This document shows, piece after piece, positions 48,193 to 56,310 of a stretch of 64,000 nt of DNA (its first letter is position 1; each line of letters begins with the position of its first letter). The position numbers and the translations under genes were made by a program. The notes below the pieces were generated by a model. It was not told the origin of the DNA. It worked only from the letters and a program-made list of their open reading frames with translations, and did no database searches. Source of the DNA: Candidatus Dojkabacteria bacterium S2_J21 (GTDB taxonomy: Bacteria; Patescibacteria; Dojkabacteria; SC72); assembly GCA_019248085.1 (NCBI GenBank), contig JAEHHF010000001.1:1-64000 (forward strand). Direction: 5' to 3'.

Positions 48193-49849
48193 TATGTTTC
48201 ACTCTTTTAAGACTATTCTAAACAATTTAGCAAAAAGAGTGAATGGTCTATGTCGGTATTTGATCGATTTTAAAATTATCACTATTTCCATTTCATACAT
48301 AATTTTGAATATTCTGATCATCAATATCCTGAGAAACATAGAGAGTGATATTTCAATTGGTTTGATTCTGGGTCTCGTTGGTGTGATTCTTGTCTTGATT
48401 CTCACCCATAGAGCCTTGAGAAACATACGCGCCAAGTCAAATCGAACGAAACTGGTTAAAAAGCTGTGTGGGAAATTGTTGTTCTTTCTGAACCTTTTGG
48501 TTTTGCTTCTTCTAGTAGGGATATTCACAACACTCCGGCTTTTGCCATTAAATACGAAAGAGAAAGACAATGTCATTGCCGCCGCAAGTTTCACAGCCAA
48601 ACGGGCCGATTTTGAGGGTATCGTAACATCTGAGATTACTCAGAAGCAAACTTACAACACGATAGAGGTAAAACCATTGTCAGATATATACATAGGAGAA
48701 GAGGTATTGGAGAGCAAGAGTCAAAAGTTCCTCATAAAGATTAAAAAATATGAGAATCCAAGAATAGGAGAAGTGTGTAACATAAAGGGTTTGTTTAAAA
48801 TGCCAGAAAATTTCGAAGATTTTAACTACAAAGACTACCTAAAAAATAACAATATATATCTGTTGATGGAATTTCCAGAGATAGCATGTAGCGGAGAACG
48901 AGAAGGGTTCGTATTGCGAAATATATTGGTTGATTTCAAACAAAAGCTTAACCAAATCATATCTGAGAATATGGAGGAGCCACAGTCTTCATTGTTAATG
49001 GGAATAATATTTGGGCAGGACAGATTGTTCAGCGAAAAATTCGATAGCAATGTGCGGATGGCTGGGGTGAGCCATATTGTAGCGGCGTCGGGGTACAATA
49101 TAACGATATTGATATTGGCCGGAAGCAAGCTTTTAAAGTTCTTACCATTGAAGATACGGCTATTCCTACTTCTGTTCTTAATCTGGGGATTTTGTATCCT
49201 CTCAGGCCTTTCTCCGTCCATAGTTAGAGCCTGCATAATGACCAGCATAGCCCTCATAGCTATGATCATGGGCAAGAAGAACACCATATACATAACTTTG
49301 CCATTGGCTGCGTCTATTTTTGTCCTCATAGAGCCAAGAATAGTCTTTGATGTAGGCTTCCAGCTATCAGTAGTGGCCACCTTGGGATTGGTATATCTTC
49401 AACCAGCATTAAGTAATATTTGGAAGAAGGTATTCAAGAAGAGTAGTGGATTTGTTGAAGATACATTGCTTACTACGTTGAGTTGTACGCTTACTACGCT
49501 GCCCATAACGATATATACATTCGGTACGGTCTCAATATGGGCTGTGGTAGCCAATTGTCTCATACTTCCTGTAATCGAGAGCACGATGTTCTTGGGAATA
49601 TTTGGATTAATATCTCTTAAGTTTTTCCCCTTACTATCAGTCCTACTATTCGAAGCTTCCAATGTTCAGCTTAAATATTTCGAACTTGTAGTAAATTTGA
49701 TAGGCAAGATTGGATGGGGGTATTGGGAATTAGAAAAAGTCGGGATTTTCATACCCATAGTGATATGCGTGTTTTTAATATCGCTTTGTATATATTTCTA
49801 TCCTGTAGAAGATGAATCTCATAATTTCTATCTTAAAATTTCTGGTTAA
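48161..49849 (+). CDS. comEC: ComEC membrane channel part (N-terminal and competence domains)
   Basis: The frame encodes 562 residues from ATG 48161; an ATG at 48194, just after the comEA stop, is an equally good start. Two to three N-terminal membrane helices are followed by a soluble OB-like DUF4131 region (about 140-250). The Competence domain follows (about 285-545), with GIIFGQDRLFSEKF, VAASGYNITIL, LSGLSPSIVRACIM and many membrane helices. ComEC forms the inner-membrane pore for single-stranded DNA entry. In most bacteria a metallo-beta-lactamase domain follows in the same protein; here it is a separate overlapping frame, 49812-50630. Confidence 0.88.
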   Translation: MTNLKIISVYSMFHSFKTILNNLAKRVNGLCRYLIDFKIITISISYIILNILIINILRNIESDISIGLILGLVGVILVLILTHRALRNIRAKSNRTKLVKKLCGKLLFFLNLLVLLLLVGIFTTLRLLPLNTKEKDNVIAAASFTAKRADFEGIVTSEITQKQTYNTIEVKPLSDIYIGEEVLESKSQKFLIKIKKYENPRIGEVCNIKGLFKMPENFEDFNYKDYLKNNNIYLLMEFPEIACSGEREGFVLRNILVDFKQKLNQIISENMEEPQSSLLMGIIFGQDRLFSEKFDSNVRMAGVSHIVAASGYNITILILAGSKLLKFLPLKIRLFLLLFLIWGFCILSGLSPSIVRACIMTSIALIAMIMGKKNTIYITLPLAASIFVLIEPRIVFDVGFQLSVVATLGLVYLQPALSNIWKKVFKKSSGFVEDTLLTTLSCTLTTLPITIYTFGTVSIWAVVANCLILPVIESTMFLGIFGLISLKFFPLLSVLLFEASNVQLKYFELVVNLIGKIGWGYWELEKVGIFIPIVICVFLISLCIYFYPVEDESHNFYLKISG

Positions 49850-50630
49850 GAATTTCATCTTAACTCTTTCGCTAGCCGTCGCTTTCTACAGGCTTTGTGC
49901 TATGCAAGCCTCTGTAAGCCCTTCTCTTGTTTTTCTCAATATCGGGCAGGGTGATGCGACCCTAATTCAACAGGATAGTTTTCAAATGTTGGTGGATACA
50001 GGAGCAGATACCTCCATCTTGTTTGAGTTGCCCAAGTACATGCCGGCCAATGATCGAACTATAGAGGTGGTCGTGTTAACTCATTCGCATGATGACCATA
50101 CACAGGGCCTGTTTAACATTCTAAACAACTACCAGGTAGGAACAATCGTGTACGTCTCTCAATGTTTTGAATCAAAAGATTGGGAATATGTAAGAAGCAA
50201 CTACGAAGATACCCTGTATGATCTGAACGAAGACTGGAAGCTTACATATGGCGATATATCAGCCTCTGCAATATATCCCATTAGTACGAACTGCCACTCA
50301 AATGTAAATGAAGATTCCATAGTTTTGGAGGTTAAGATCAAAGAGACCGAGATTTTGTTAATGGGGGACGCGGGATATGAAGCCGAGGAATATTTACTAA
50401 AAAATAATTTGGTTGGGCAGGTAGATATTTTGAAGGCAGGACATCATTGCTCGAGATCAGCTACAAGTGATATGTTTCTCAGCGAGATTTTTCCATCAAT
50501 TGCAATTTGTAGCTGTGGCACAGACAATACTTTCGGACATCCGCATAGTGAAACAATCGATATTTTGAAAAAGCACAATGTGCAATATTTAGAAACACGC
50601 CAAGAAGGTAATATTGTATTTACATTTTAA
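49812..50630 (+). CDS. ComEC-type metallo-beta-lactamase domain as a separate protein
   Basis: The 272-residue protein begins with a hydrophobic helix (about 5-30). A metallo-beta-lactamase fold follows, with LVFLNIGQGDATLIQ, LVDTGAD, the metal motif HSHDDH (H91, H93, D95, H96), LLMGDAGYEAE, LKAGHHCSRSAT and a terminal FGHPHSETIDIL. These match the C-terminal domain of ComEC, thought to degrade the non-transported strand. The start lies 38 bases before the end of the upstream gene in the +1 frame, so the protein arises either by re-initiation or by frameshifting. Confidence 0.88.
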   Translation: MNLIISILKFLVKNFILTLSLAVAFYRLCAMQASVSPSLVFLNIGQGDATLIQQDSFQMLVDTGADTSILFELPKYMPANDRTIEVVVLTHSHDDHTQGLFNILNNYQVGTIVYVSQCFESKDWEYVRSNYEDTLYDLNEDWKLTYGDISASAIYPISTNCHSNVNEDSIVLEVKIKETEILLMGDAGYEAEEYLLKNNLVGQVDILKAGHHCSRSATSDMFLSEIFPSIAICSCGTDNTFGHPHSETIDILKKHNVQYLETRQEGNIVFTF

Positions 50631-50676
50631 AAAGAGTAAGAATATATGATAGAATGACGGTATAAATAGCTCTTTT

Positions 50677-50750
50677 GTACCTGTAGCTCAATTGGATAGA
50701 GCATTGGTTTGCGGAATCAACGGTTGTCGGTTCGAATCCGGCCAGGTACG
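50677..50750 (+). tRNA. tRNA-Arg (GCG)
   Basis: Acceptor GTACCTG/CAGGTAC, anticodon stem TTGGT/ATCAA (one G-U) and loop TTGCGGA give anticodon GCG. The T arm GTCGG-TTCGAAT-CCGGC is good. No CCA is encoded. The usual bacterial anticodon for this box is ACG (inosine), so GCG is notable. A TATAAA at 50661-50666 could be its -10 box. Confidence 0.9.
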
Positions 50751-50761
50751 CACATCAATAT

Positions 50762-50835
50762 GCACTCGTAGCTCAACTGGATAGAGCATCGGTCTTCGGA
50801 ACCGACGGTTGCGGGTTCGACTCCCCCCGAGTGCG
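50762..50835 (+). tRNA. tRNA-Arg (TCG)
   Basis: Acceptor GCACTCG/CGAGTGC, anticodon stem TCGGT/ACCGA and loop CTTCGGA give anticodon TCG. One T-stem mismatch (C50:C64) is present. It lies 11 bases after tRNA-Arg (GCG) and 20 bases before argS. Confidence 0.9.
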
Positions 50836-50855
50836 TTTTAAAATATATTTACAAT

Positions 50856-52643
50856 ATGATGGATATAGTTCAAACCATACAAGAGAGGTTAGAGAAAGGA
50901 GTTCTAAGCTTAAACAGTAGTTTTAGCAGAGAGAGAATCCAGGTATCGGGTACGGACAATCCAACACATGGTGAATATACTTCAAATATCGCAATGCAGC
51001 TTGCCGGAGAACTAAAGAAGTCTCCAAGAGAGGTGGCACAAATCATTGTAGATAGCTTTGAAAAGGGTACAGAGATTGAGAAAGTAGAAATAGCAGGACC
51101 AGGGTTCATAAACTTCTATTTGTCCAATTCATATCTCATGGACGAGGTTAAGGAAATTCTTAAACAAAAGGATGATTACTTCAAATTAGATGTTAAGAAG
51201 GGGAAGAAGATTGTAATCGAATATACCGATCCTAATCCATTCAAAATACTCCATGTGGGGCATTTGTATACCAACATAGTCGGAGAGTCTTACGCACGCC
51301 TACAGGAGGCTCTAGGGGCCGATGTGAAGCGTGCCATATACCAGGGTGATGTTGGATTACATGTAGCCAAAACATTGTGGGGTTTAGAGAAGAAAATGAA
51401 TGACGAGAATGTTGAGTTTGATGGTTTAGAAGCATTGGATTTAACAAGTAGGGTTAAGTATTTAGGTGAAGCATATGTACTAGGAAGCGAATACTATGAC
51501 GAGAAGGAGGATGGACAAGCACAAGAGGAGATAGATAACCTGAATTACTACATATTCTCCTTGTGTGTACCTGAACTCCCGGAGAAGGATTTCAGTATTT
51601 ACGAAAAAAGAGATATCAAAGAGAAGTTTCTAAAGGGAAGAGAGTGGTGCATGGAATATTTCGAAACCATATACAAGAAATTGGGTACTAAATTTGACTA
51701 TTACTTCTTAGAAAGCGAAACCAGCAGTATTGGATTAGACATGGTTATGAAGAATATGGAGAAGATATTTAAGCGAGATGCGGGCGCAGTCATATATGAA
51801 GGAGAGGAATCAAAAGGCCTACATACAAGGGTTTTTGTAAACAAGCATGGTATTCCAACGTACGAGGCGAAGGATTTGGGATTGGCCATAAAGAAGGGGG
51901 AATTAATCGACTATGACGAATCGATTATTATTACGGGTAAAGAACAAGCTGGATATTTCAAAGTGGTATTGGATGCTTTAAGCAAGATAGACAAGGACTT
52001 AGCAGAGAAGACTACGCATATTCCTCATGGTTTAATTAAGTCAGTAGAGGGCAAGAAATTGTCTAGCCGTAAGGGTGTAGCAGGAGCTGAAGAATTGATT
52101 GATACTACTGCACAACAGGCTATGGAGATGATGAAGGAGAATGGTAGGGTTACTGAGGGTATTGAGGAGAAGAGTCTTAAAATCGCTATTGCAGCTATTA
52201 AATATGCATTTCTTAAGGTTGGAGTAGGTAGCGATATCGTTTTCGATTCTACCAAAGCTTTAAGTTTTGATGGGGACACTGGTCCATATCTCTTGTATGT
52301 GTATGCGAGGTGTAAATCTTTGTTAAAAAACAATACAGAATTGGAAAATGGAGGAGATATTAGCGTCGATATCCTTGGAAACGCTGCAGTGAAGAGCCTG
52401 GTCGAGATGCTTGGCAAATCAAAATGCATACTGCTTAATTCGGGTGTAAACTACTCACCATCAACATTGTCCCAGTATACCTTCGATCTTGCACAATCTT
52501 TTAATAATTTCTACCAACAGGTTTCTGTATTAGAAGCTCCAGAAAAGGATAGGGCGTCTTTGTTAGCAATCGTACAAGCTACAATGCTAACGATGAAGAA
52601 TGGGTTAGAACTACTTGGCATAGGGGTAGTGGATGAGATGTAA
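50856..52643 (+). CDS. argS: arginyl-tRNA synthetase
   Basis: The 595-residue class I synthetase has an N-terminal additional domain (about 1-95). The HIGH-type motif is HVGH (about 134-137, in PNPFKILHVGHLYTN). The KMSKS equivalent is a loop with LSSRKG, lacking the second Lys as is usual for ArgRS. A C-terminal DALR anticodon-binding domain follows (about 465-595). It charges tRNA-Arg, and two such tRNAs are immediately upstream on the same strand, which suggests a co-transcribed arginine-decoding cluster. Two consecutive ATGs (50856, 50859) are possible starts. A TACAAT lies directly in front of them, too close to serve as their own -10 box. Confidence 0.96.
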   Translation: MMDIVQTIQERLEKGVLSLNSSFSRERIQVSGTDNPTHGEYTSNIAMQLAGELKKSPREVAQIIVDSFEKGTEIEKVEIAGPGFINFYLSNSYLMDEVKEILKQKDDYFKLDVKKGKKIVIEYTDPNPFKILHVGHLYTNIVGESYARLQEALGADVKRAIYQGDVGLHVAKTLWGLEKKMNDENVEFDGLEALDLTSRVKYLGEAYVLGSEYYDEKEDGQAQEEIDNLNYYIFSLCVPELPEKDFSIYEKRDIKEKFLKGREWCMEYFETIYKKLGTKFDYYFLESETSSIGLDMVMKNMEKIFKRDAGAVIYEGEESKGLHTRVFVNKHGIPTYEAKDLGLAIKKGELIDYDESIIITGKEQAGYFKVVLDALSKIDKDLAEKTTHIPHGLIKSVEGKKLSSRKGVAGAEELIDTTAQQAMEMMKENGRVTEGIEEKSLKIAIAAIKYAFLKVGVGSDIVFDSTKALSFDGDTGPYLLYVYARCKSLLKNNTELENGGDISVDILGNAAVKSLVEMLGKSKCILLNSGVNYSPSTLSQYTFDLAQSFNNFYQQVSVLEAPEKDRASLLAIVQATMLTMKNGLELLGIGVVDEM

Positions 52644-52650
52644 ATGCTTA

Positions 52651-52724
52651 CGGGGTGTAGTTCAGTTGGCTAGAACGCTACGTTCGGGACGTAGAGGTCG
52701 CTCGTTCAAGTCGAGTCACCCCGA
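52651..52724 (+). tRNA. tRNA-Pro (CGG)
   Basis: Acceptor CGGGGTG/CACCCCG, anticodon stem CTACG/CGTAG and loop TTCGGGA give anticodon CGG. No CCA is encoded. It lies 7 bases after argS. Confidence 0.92.
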
Positions 52725-52765
52725 GATTCAGATAATCATTAGATGTGGAGAAGTATGAAAAAGAA

Positions 52766-52801
52766 GAATACCTCCTAAGTCATCCGACAAAGGAGGTATT
52801 C
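52766..52801 (-). terminator. intrinsic terminator of the minus-strand nuclease gene
   Basis: Arms GAATACCTCC (52766-52775) and GGAGGTATTC (52792-52801) form a perfect 10-bp stem with a 16-base loop. On the minus strand it starts directly after the nuclease stop codon and is followed by a T-rich run (TTCTTTTTC). Confidence 0.7.
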
Positions 52802-53206
52802 CTATGTCTTCATGTTACCAAACCTTCCTTTTAGAATCAAGAGATCCTTCGATTTTGTAATTACCAGTACAGTTTTGATGGCATTTCGTAAACTTGCTTC
52901 TCTTTGAACCTTTAATAATGCCTTTGATTCTGACATTTTGCATTGATGTAAATCAATGATGATGTGCTTAGATTGCTTGGAAGCGTGCTGGATTATATGC
53001 TCTATGGTGTATTTTCCATTCCCTTTAGGAGTTTTGATTTCCCATTTCTTGGCACACATTTCAATATCTGGTGAGGTATGGTGCAAATCCTTGTTAATAG
53101 CGAGAAAGAGAATATCATAGCCAAGATTAGCGAAATAATCGCCTACTTTATTCTCTTCGTAATTGGGCGAAGCTCCAATTTCCTTGGTTATGATTCCTTT
53201 CTTCAT
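52802..53206 (-). CDS. stand-alone CdiA-CT-like nuclease domain protein
   Basis: The 134-residue protein has no signal peptide or membrane helix. The core SPDIEMCAKKWEIKTPKGNGKYT, then HIIIDLHQC, then VLVITKSKDLLIL, resembles the PD-(D/E)xK-type nuclease fold of CdiA C-terminal toxins, with the likely catalytic Asp and the Glu and Lys of WEIK. In contact-inhibition systems this domain cleaves tRNA and sits at the end of a huge exported protein. Here it stands alone, with no delivery domain and no obvious immunity partner. Function is therefore open: housekeeping nuclease, defence, or remnant. A leaderless-type -10 box fixes the start. Confidence 0.55.
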   Translation of the reverse strand: MKKGIITKEIGASPNYEENKVGDYFANLGYDILFLAINKDLHHTSPDIEMCAKKWEIKTPKGNGKYTIEHIIQHASKQSKHIIIDLHQCKMSESKALLKVQREASLRNAIKTVLVITKSKDLLILKGRFGNMKT

Positions 53207-53212
53207 ATAGAA

Positions 53213-53218
53213 ATTTTA
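53213..53218 (-). promoter_or_regulatory. -10 box placed for a leaderless nuclease transcript
   Basis: On the minus strand TAAAAT ends 6 bases before the ATG at 53206. Confidence 0.5.
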
Positions 53219-53267
53219 GCACAACGTTTTTGTGGAAAATGATTTACTAATGAAATCAAAATAAAAA

Positions 53268-54269
53268 TTATGAAATGCTAGACAACTGTCCACAAGCTCC
53301 CTTAATATCACTTCCATAGGAATATCTTAATGTATTAGTAATCCCTCTGCTATCCAATACCGCTTGGAATCCCTCAATCCTTTTTCTAGTACTAGGTTCA
53401 TAGGAAATACCATTAACCTTGTTAAAGTTAATAAGGTTAACAAGTACAATCTGATTCTTAAGTAACTTAGCCAATTCCTTAGCACACTCAGGAGTATCAG
53501 TAATATCTTTAAGCATCAAATACTCATAGGTTATCTTCTTGTTCCTCTTCTTCTGATCCTTAATCAACACCTCCATGAGCTTGTCTAGAGGATTTAACTT
53601 CGCAACAGTAGGCATAAGCTTCTCACGAAGCCTCTGATTAGGAGCATGAAGACTAATGGCAAGATTAACACCAGTATCCTTCTTCAAAAACTCTTCCAAT
53701 TGAGGGATATATCCAGAAGTAGATACTGTAATCCTCCTAGCACTCATTGCCATCACATTGCTATCTGTTAACAAATTGATAGATTCAGAGACACTTTTTA
53801 AATTGAGTAGAGGCTCACCCATACCCATATACACAATATTGGTAATCTTCTCACCAGTAGCTTTCAACTTCCTTTGGAAATACATAATCTGATCCATAAT
53901 CTCATGAGTAGAGAGACTTTTGTTCAAACCCATTCTCCCAGTAGCACAAAATTTACAACCCACAGGGCAACCACTCATACAACTAATACACACGGTAATA
54001 CGGTCTTTGTTGCGCATCAACACACTCTCAACAGGAAACCCTTCCTTAGTATTTGCTAACACCTTTATGGTCTTGTGATCCGAAGAGGGGAATTCAGTAA
54101 AATTTTCTAATTCAGTGAATGGAACCTCTGCTTTAAGCTTTTCTCTTAGGTCTTTAGGCCAATTTGTAAGCTCGTCCCATGAAGAAATTACCTGTTTGAA
54201 GTACTGGTCATATAGCTGTTGAACTCTGTAACCCTGGACATTGTTATTTTTAAGAAATCGTTTAAACAT
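53268..54269 (-). CDS. rlmN: 23S rRNA (adenine-2503-C2)-methyltransferase RlmN
   Basis: The 333-residue radical-SAM enzyme has the cluster motif C-x3-C-x2-C in GCPVGCKFCATG (about 102-113), the SAM-binding GMGEPLLN (about 150-157) and the catalytic C-terminal cysteine in GACGQL (about 325-330). It methylates A2503 of 23S rRNA (and A37 of some tRNAs) near the peptidyl-transferase centre. The target stretch is intact in the 23S gene of this window. It is slightly shorter than most homologues but complete. It starts 4 bases after the stop of the minus-strand gene 54274-54807, so the two are an operon. Confidence 0.95.
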   Translation of the reverse strand: MFKRFLKNNNVQGYRVQQLYDQYFKQVISSWDELTNWPKDLREKLKAEVPFTELENFTEFPSSDHKTIKVLANTKEGFPVESVLMRNKDRITVCISCMSGCPVGCKFCATGRMGLNKSLSTHEIMDQIMYFQRKLKATGEKITNIVYMGMGEPLLNLKSVSESINLLTDSNVMAMSARRITVSTSGYIPQLEEFLKKDTGVNLAISLHAPNQRLREKLMPTVAKLNPLDKLMEVLIKDQKKRNKKITYEYLMLKDITDTPECAKELAKLLKNQIVLVNLINFNKVNGISYEPSTRKRIEGFQAVLDSRGITNTLRYSYGSDIKGACGQLSSIS

Positions 54270-54273
54270 ATGA

Positions 54274-54807
54274 TTATTTCTTCAAGATTTGTTTTTTAAC
54301 AAAACTTTCTCTCCAGTTTGTGTCAGGAATTAAGTATTTACCTTGTTCTTGTTCAGAGAGACTATTGTCGTAGAAAGGCCAGAACTCAACTGTAGGGTAT
54401 GAACCACCACCTCTTGCTTCGCATGGCCCTCCGTGATATCTGAAATCTATGGCATGGCTAGCATCATGCTCTACAAGATTTTTCGGCTCTGTAGTTATGG
54501 CTTTAAATATACAATCGCGACCTTTAGAATCCTTGAAAGAATGTATCACAAACACGAAATCTCTCTCTGGATCAAGCAATGTCTCAGTGTTATCCGGAGT
54601 TAGAAAGTTAGCAGGGTCAAGGGCTTGTTTCCAAAAGGTGTCCTGTTGTTCTCGATTCCTCTCATATCGAGAGTATATTTGCCTTGATACAACAGCTAAT
54701 ACGGGCCACGAAGCACTCTCCCATTCAGCTTCAGTGAGATCTTCTATACTACCCTTAATATCGTCTCTGACTTCGTTTTCGTACTTGTTATCATCTTGGT
54801 TATCCAT
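54274..54807 (-). CDS. unknown soluble protein co-transcribed with rlmN
   Basis: From the ATG at 54807 the protein has 177 residues. An upstream ATG at 54822 would add five, but those codons contain the -10 box. The first 35 residues are acidic. A helical stretch (EAEWESASWPVLAVVSRQI) is followed by a beta-rich half with FVFVIHSFKDSKG, FRYHGGPCEARGGG and VEFWPFYDN. No signal peptide or membrane helix is present. I do not recognise the family. The 4-base gap to rlmN suggests co-expression only. Confidence 0.65.
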   Translation of the reverse strand: MDNQDDNKYENEVRDDIKGSIEDLTEAEWESASWPVLAVVSRQIYSRYERNREQQDTFWKQALDPANFLTPDNTETLLDPERDFVFVIHSFKDSKGRDCIFKAITTEPKNLVEHDASHAIDFRYHGGPCEARGGGSYPTVEFWPFYDNSLSEQEQGKYLIPDTNWRESFVKKQILKK

Positions 54808-54813
54808 AGGTTG

Positions 54814-54819
54814 ATTATA
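54814..54819 (-). promoter_or_regulatory. -10 box placed for a leaderless transcript of the rlmN operon
   Basis: On the minus strand TATAAT ends 6 bases before the ATG at 54807. Confidence 0.55.
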
Positions 54820-54901
54820 CATTTTTATTTCTTCAAAGTATATTTACAATGCTACAAATGATATATACAATGAAGTAATAACATATGAACTATTGCCCAA
54901 G

Positions 54902-56278
54902 ATGGTTATTGGAGCTACACACAACGGTTACATTGCCCCAAAGGGCTGGAAACCTAAGGATCCCGATGAAAAGTACATCATTACATACCTGGATATTGAG
55001 CTTGCAGATGGTATTGGTATTGAGAAATTCGAGGATGTTGTAGCTGCATGTGCTGCAGAAAGCTCCACTGGAACATGGACAGATGTATATTCTGGGCGTG
55101 ATTCAGGTGTAAAAATGGCAGACAAGCTCAAAGCAGTGGCTTTTGATTTGGATCCGAACAGTAAGACATTTAAGATAGCGTACAAAAAGGAGCTATTTGA
55201 GATAGACAATATGTCAGGGATACTAGCAGGAGTTGTTGGGAATATCGATGGGATGAAGATGCTGAAGGCATTTAGGTGTTTAGATATTCGATTCCCAAGG
55301 GATATAGTTCAGGCTTTTCAGGGTCCGCAGTTTGGTATTGATGGTATGAGAGAGCAATTACATGTTGAGGAAGGGCCTCTTCTTTGTACAGTCCCTAAAC
55401 CAAAAGTAGGGCGTACAGCCAAAGAACAGGCGAAGTTGGCAGAGATACTTTTTACTGCTGCAAATGCGGAATACCATGGTATTAAGGACGACGAAAATTT
55501 AACAAGCTTGAAATTCAATACCTTTGATGACAGGTGTGAGTTGATACACAAGGTGCAAAGAGAGGTCGAGAAAAAAACAGGTAAGAAGAAGTTCTACCTA
55601 TGTAATGTAACTCATTCCAATCTCGACATTATGATCCAGCGTGCAGACAAGATTAAGGCGCAGGGTGGGAGGTGGATGATGATGGATATCATTACTACTG
55701 GATTCAGTGCTATTCAAACAATGAGGATGAGAAATCCGGGTTTAGCAATACATGCACATAGGGCGATGCATAGCCTTTTTGATAGGGAGTCTGGACCAGG
55801 AGTGTATGACAAGGGCGAAATCAAAGACTTTTCCATGTCCATGATAGTGACTGCTAAAATCATGAGAATGTTGGGTGTTGATTCGCTTCATGGAGGAGCA
55901 CCTAATACTAAAATGGAGAACTACGGTGAGCCAAAGCTCATTCGAGATACATTACAGCTAGATATCACCCCAGAGTCGAGTATGACACTCGGGCAGAATT
56001 GGTATGGGATGAAACCAGTATGGCATGTCGCTTCTGGGGGATTGCATCCAGGTACAATACCTGAGGTTTTACATCAACCTGGGGAAGACATCATGATCCA
56101 AGTAGGTGGTGGAGTTCTTGGGCATCCATGGGGCATAGAGGCTGGAGTAGAGGCTGTGGTACAAGCAAAAGATGTAGCATTGGGCAGGGGAAATATGGAA
56201 CAATGGATAGTCGAACATCCCGATACAGCATTGGCCAAAGCTGCACACCATTGGGGTTTCGGTCCTAAGATTGTTTAA
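54902..56278 (+). CDS. rbcL: RuBisCO large subunit, form II/III or III type
   Basis: The 458-residue protein starts at ATG 54902 (a TTG at 54893 is possible). Active-site residues of true RuBisCO are present: ESSTGTW (Glu60, Thr65 equivalents), GNIDGM (Asn123), TVPKPKVG (Lys175), HGIKDDEN (carbamylated Lys201 with Asp203 and Glu204), HRAMHSLFDR (His294, Arg295), loop-6 Lys in NTKMEN, ASGGLH (Ser379) and GGGVLGHPWG. All catalytic positions are kept, so it is not a RuBisCO-like protein. The loop-6 region differs from plant-type form I. Archaeal and CPR enzymes of this kind convert ribulose-1,5-bisphosphate from AMP breakdown plus CO2 to 3-phosphoglycerate. No AMP phosphorylase, isomerase or small subunit lies nearby. 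It is divergent from the rlmN operon. Confidence 0.9.
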   Translation: MVIGATHNGYIAPKGWKPKDPDEKYIITYLDIELADGIGIEKFEDVVAACAAESSTGTWTDVYSGRDSGVKMADKLKAVAFDLDPNSKTFKIAYKKELFEIDNMSGILAGVVGNIDGMKMLKAFRCLDIRFPRDIVQAFQGPQFGIDGMREQLHVEEGPLLCTVPKPKVGRTAKEQAKLAEILFTAANAEYHGIKDDENLTSLKFNTFDDRCELIHKVQREVEKKTGKKKFYLCNVTHSNLDIMIQRADKIKAQGGRWMMMDIITTGFSAIQTMRMRNPGLAIHAHRAMHSLFDRESGPGVYDKGEIKDFSMSMIVTAKIMRMLGVDSLHGGAPNTKMENYGEPKLIRDTLQLDITPESSMTLGQNWYGMKPVWHVASGGLHPGTIPEVLHQPGEDIMIQVGGGVLGHPWGIEAGVEAVVQAKDVALGRGNMEQWIVEHPDTALAKAAHHWGFGPKIV

Positions 56279-56296
56279 ATTAATGGATAAATAGGG

Positions 56297-56302
56297 TACA
56301 AT
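56297..56302 (+). promoter_or_regulatory. -10 box near the proS start
   Basis: TACAAT ends 8 bases before the ATG at 56311, giving a leaderless or nearly leaderless mRNA. Confidence 0.45.
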
Positions 56303-56310
56303 AACGGATT

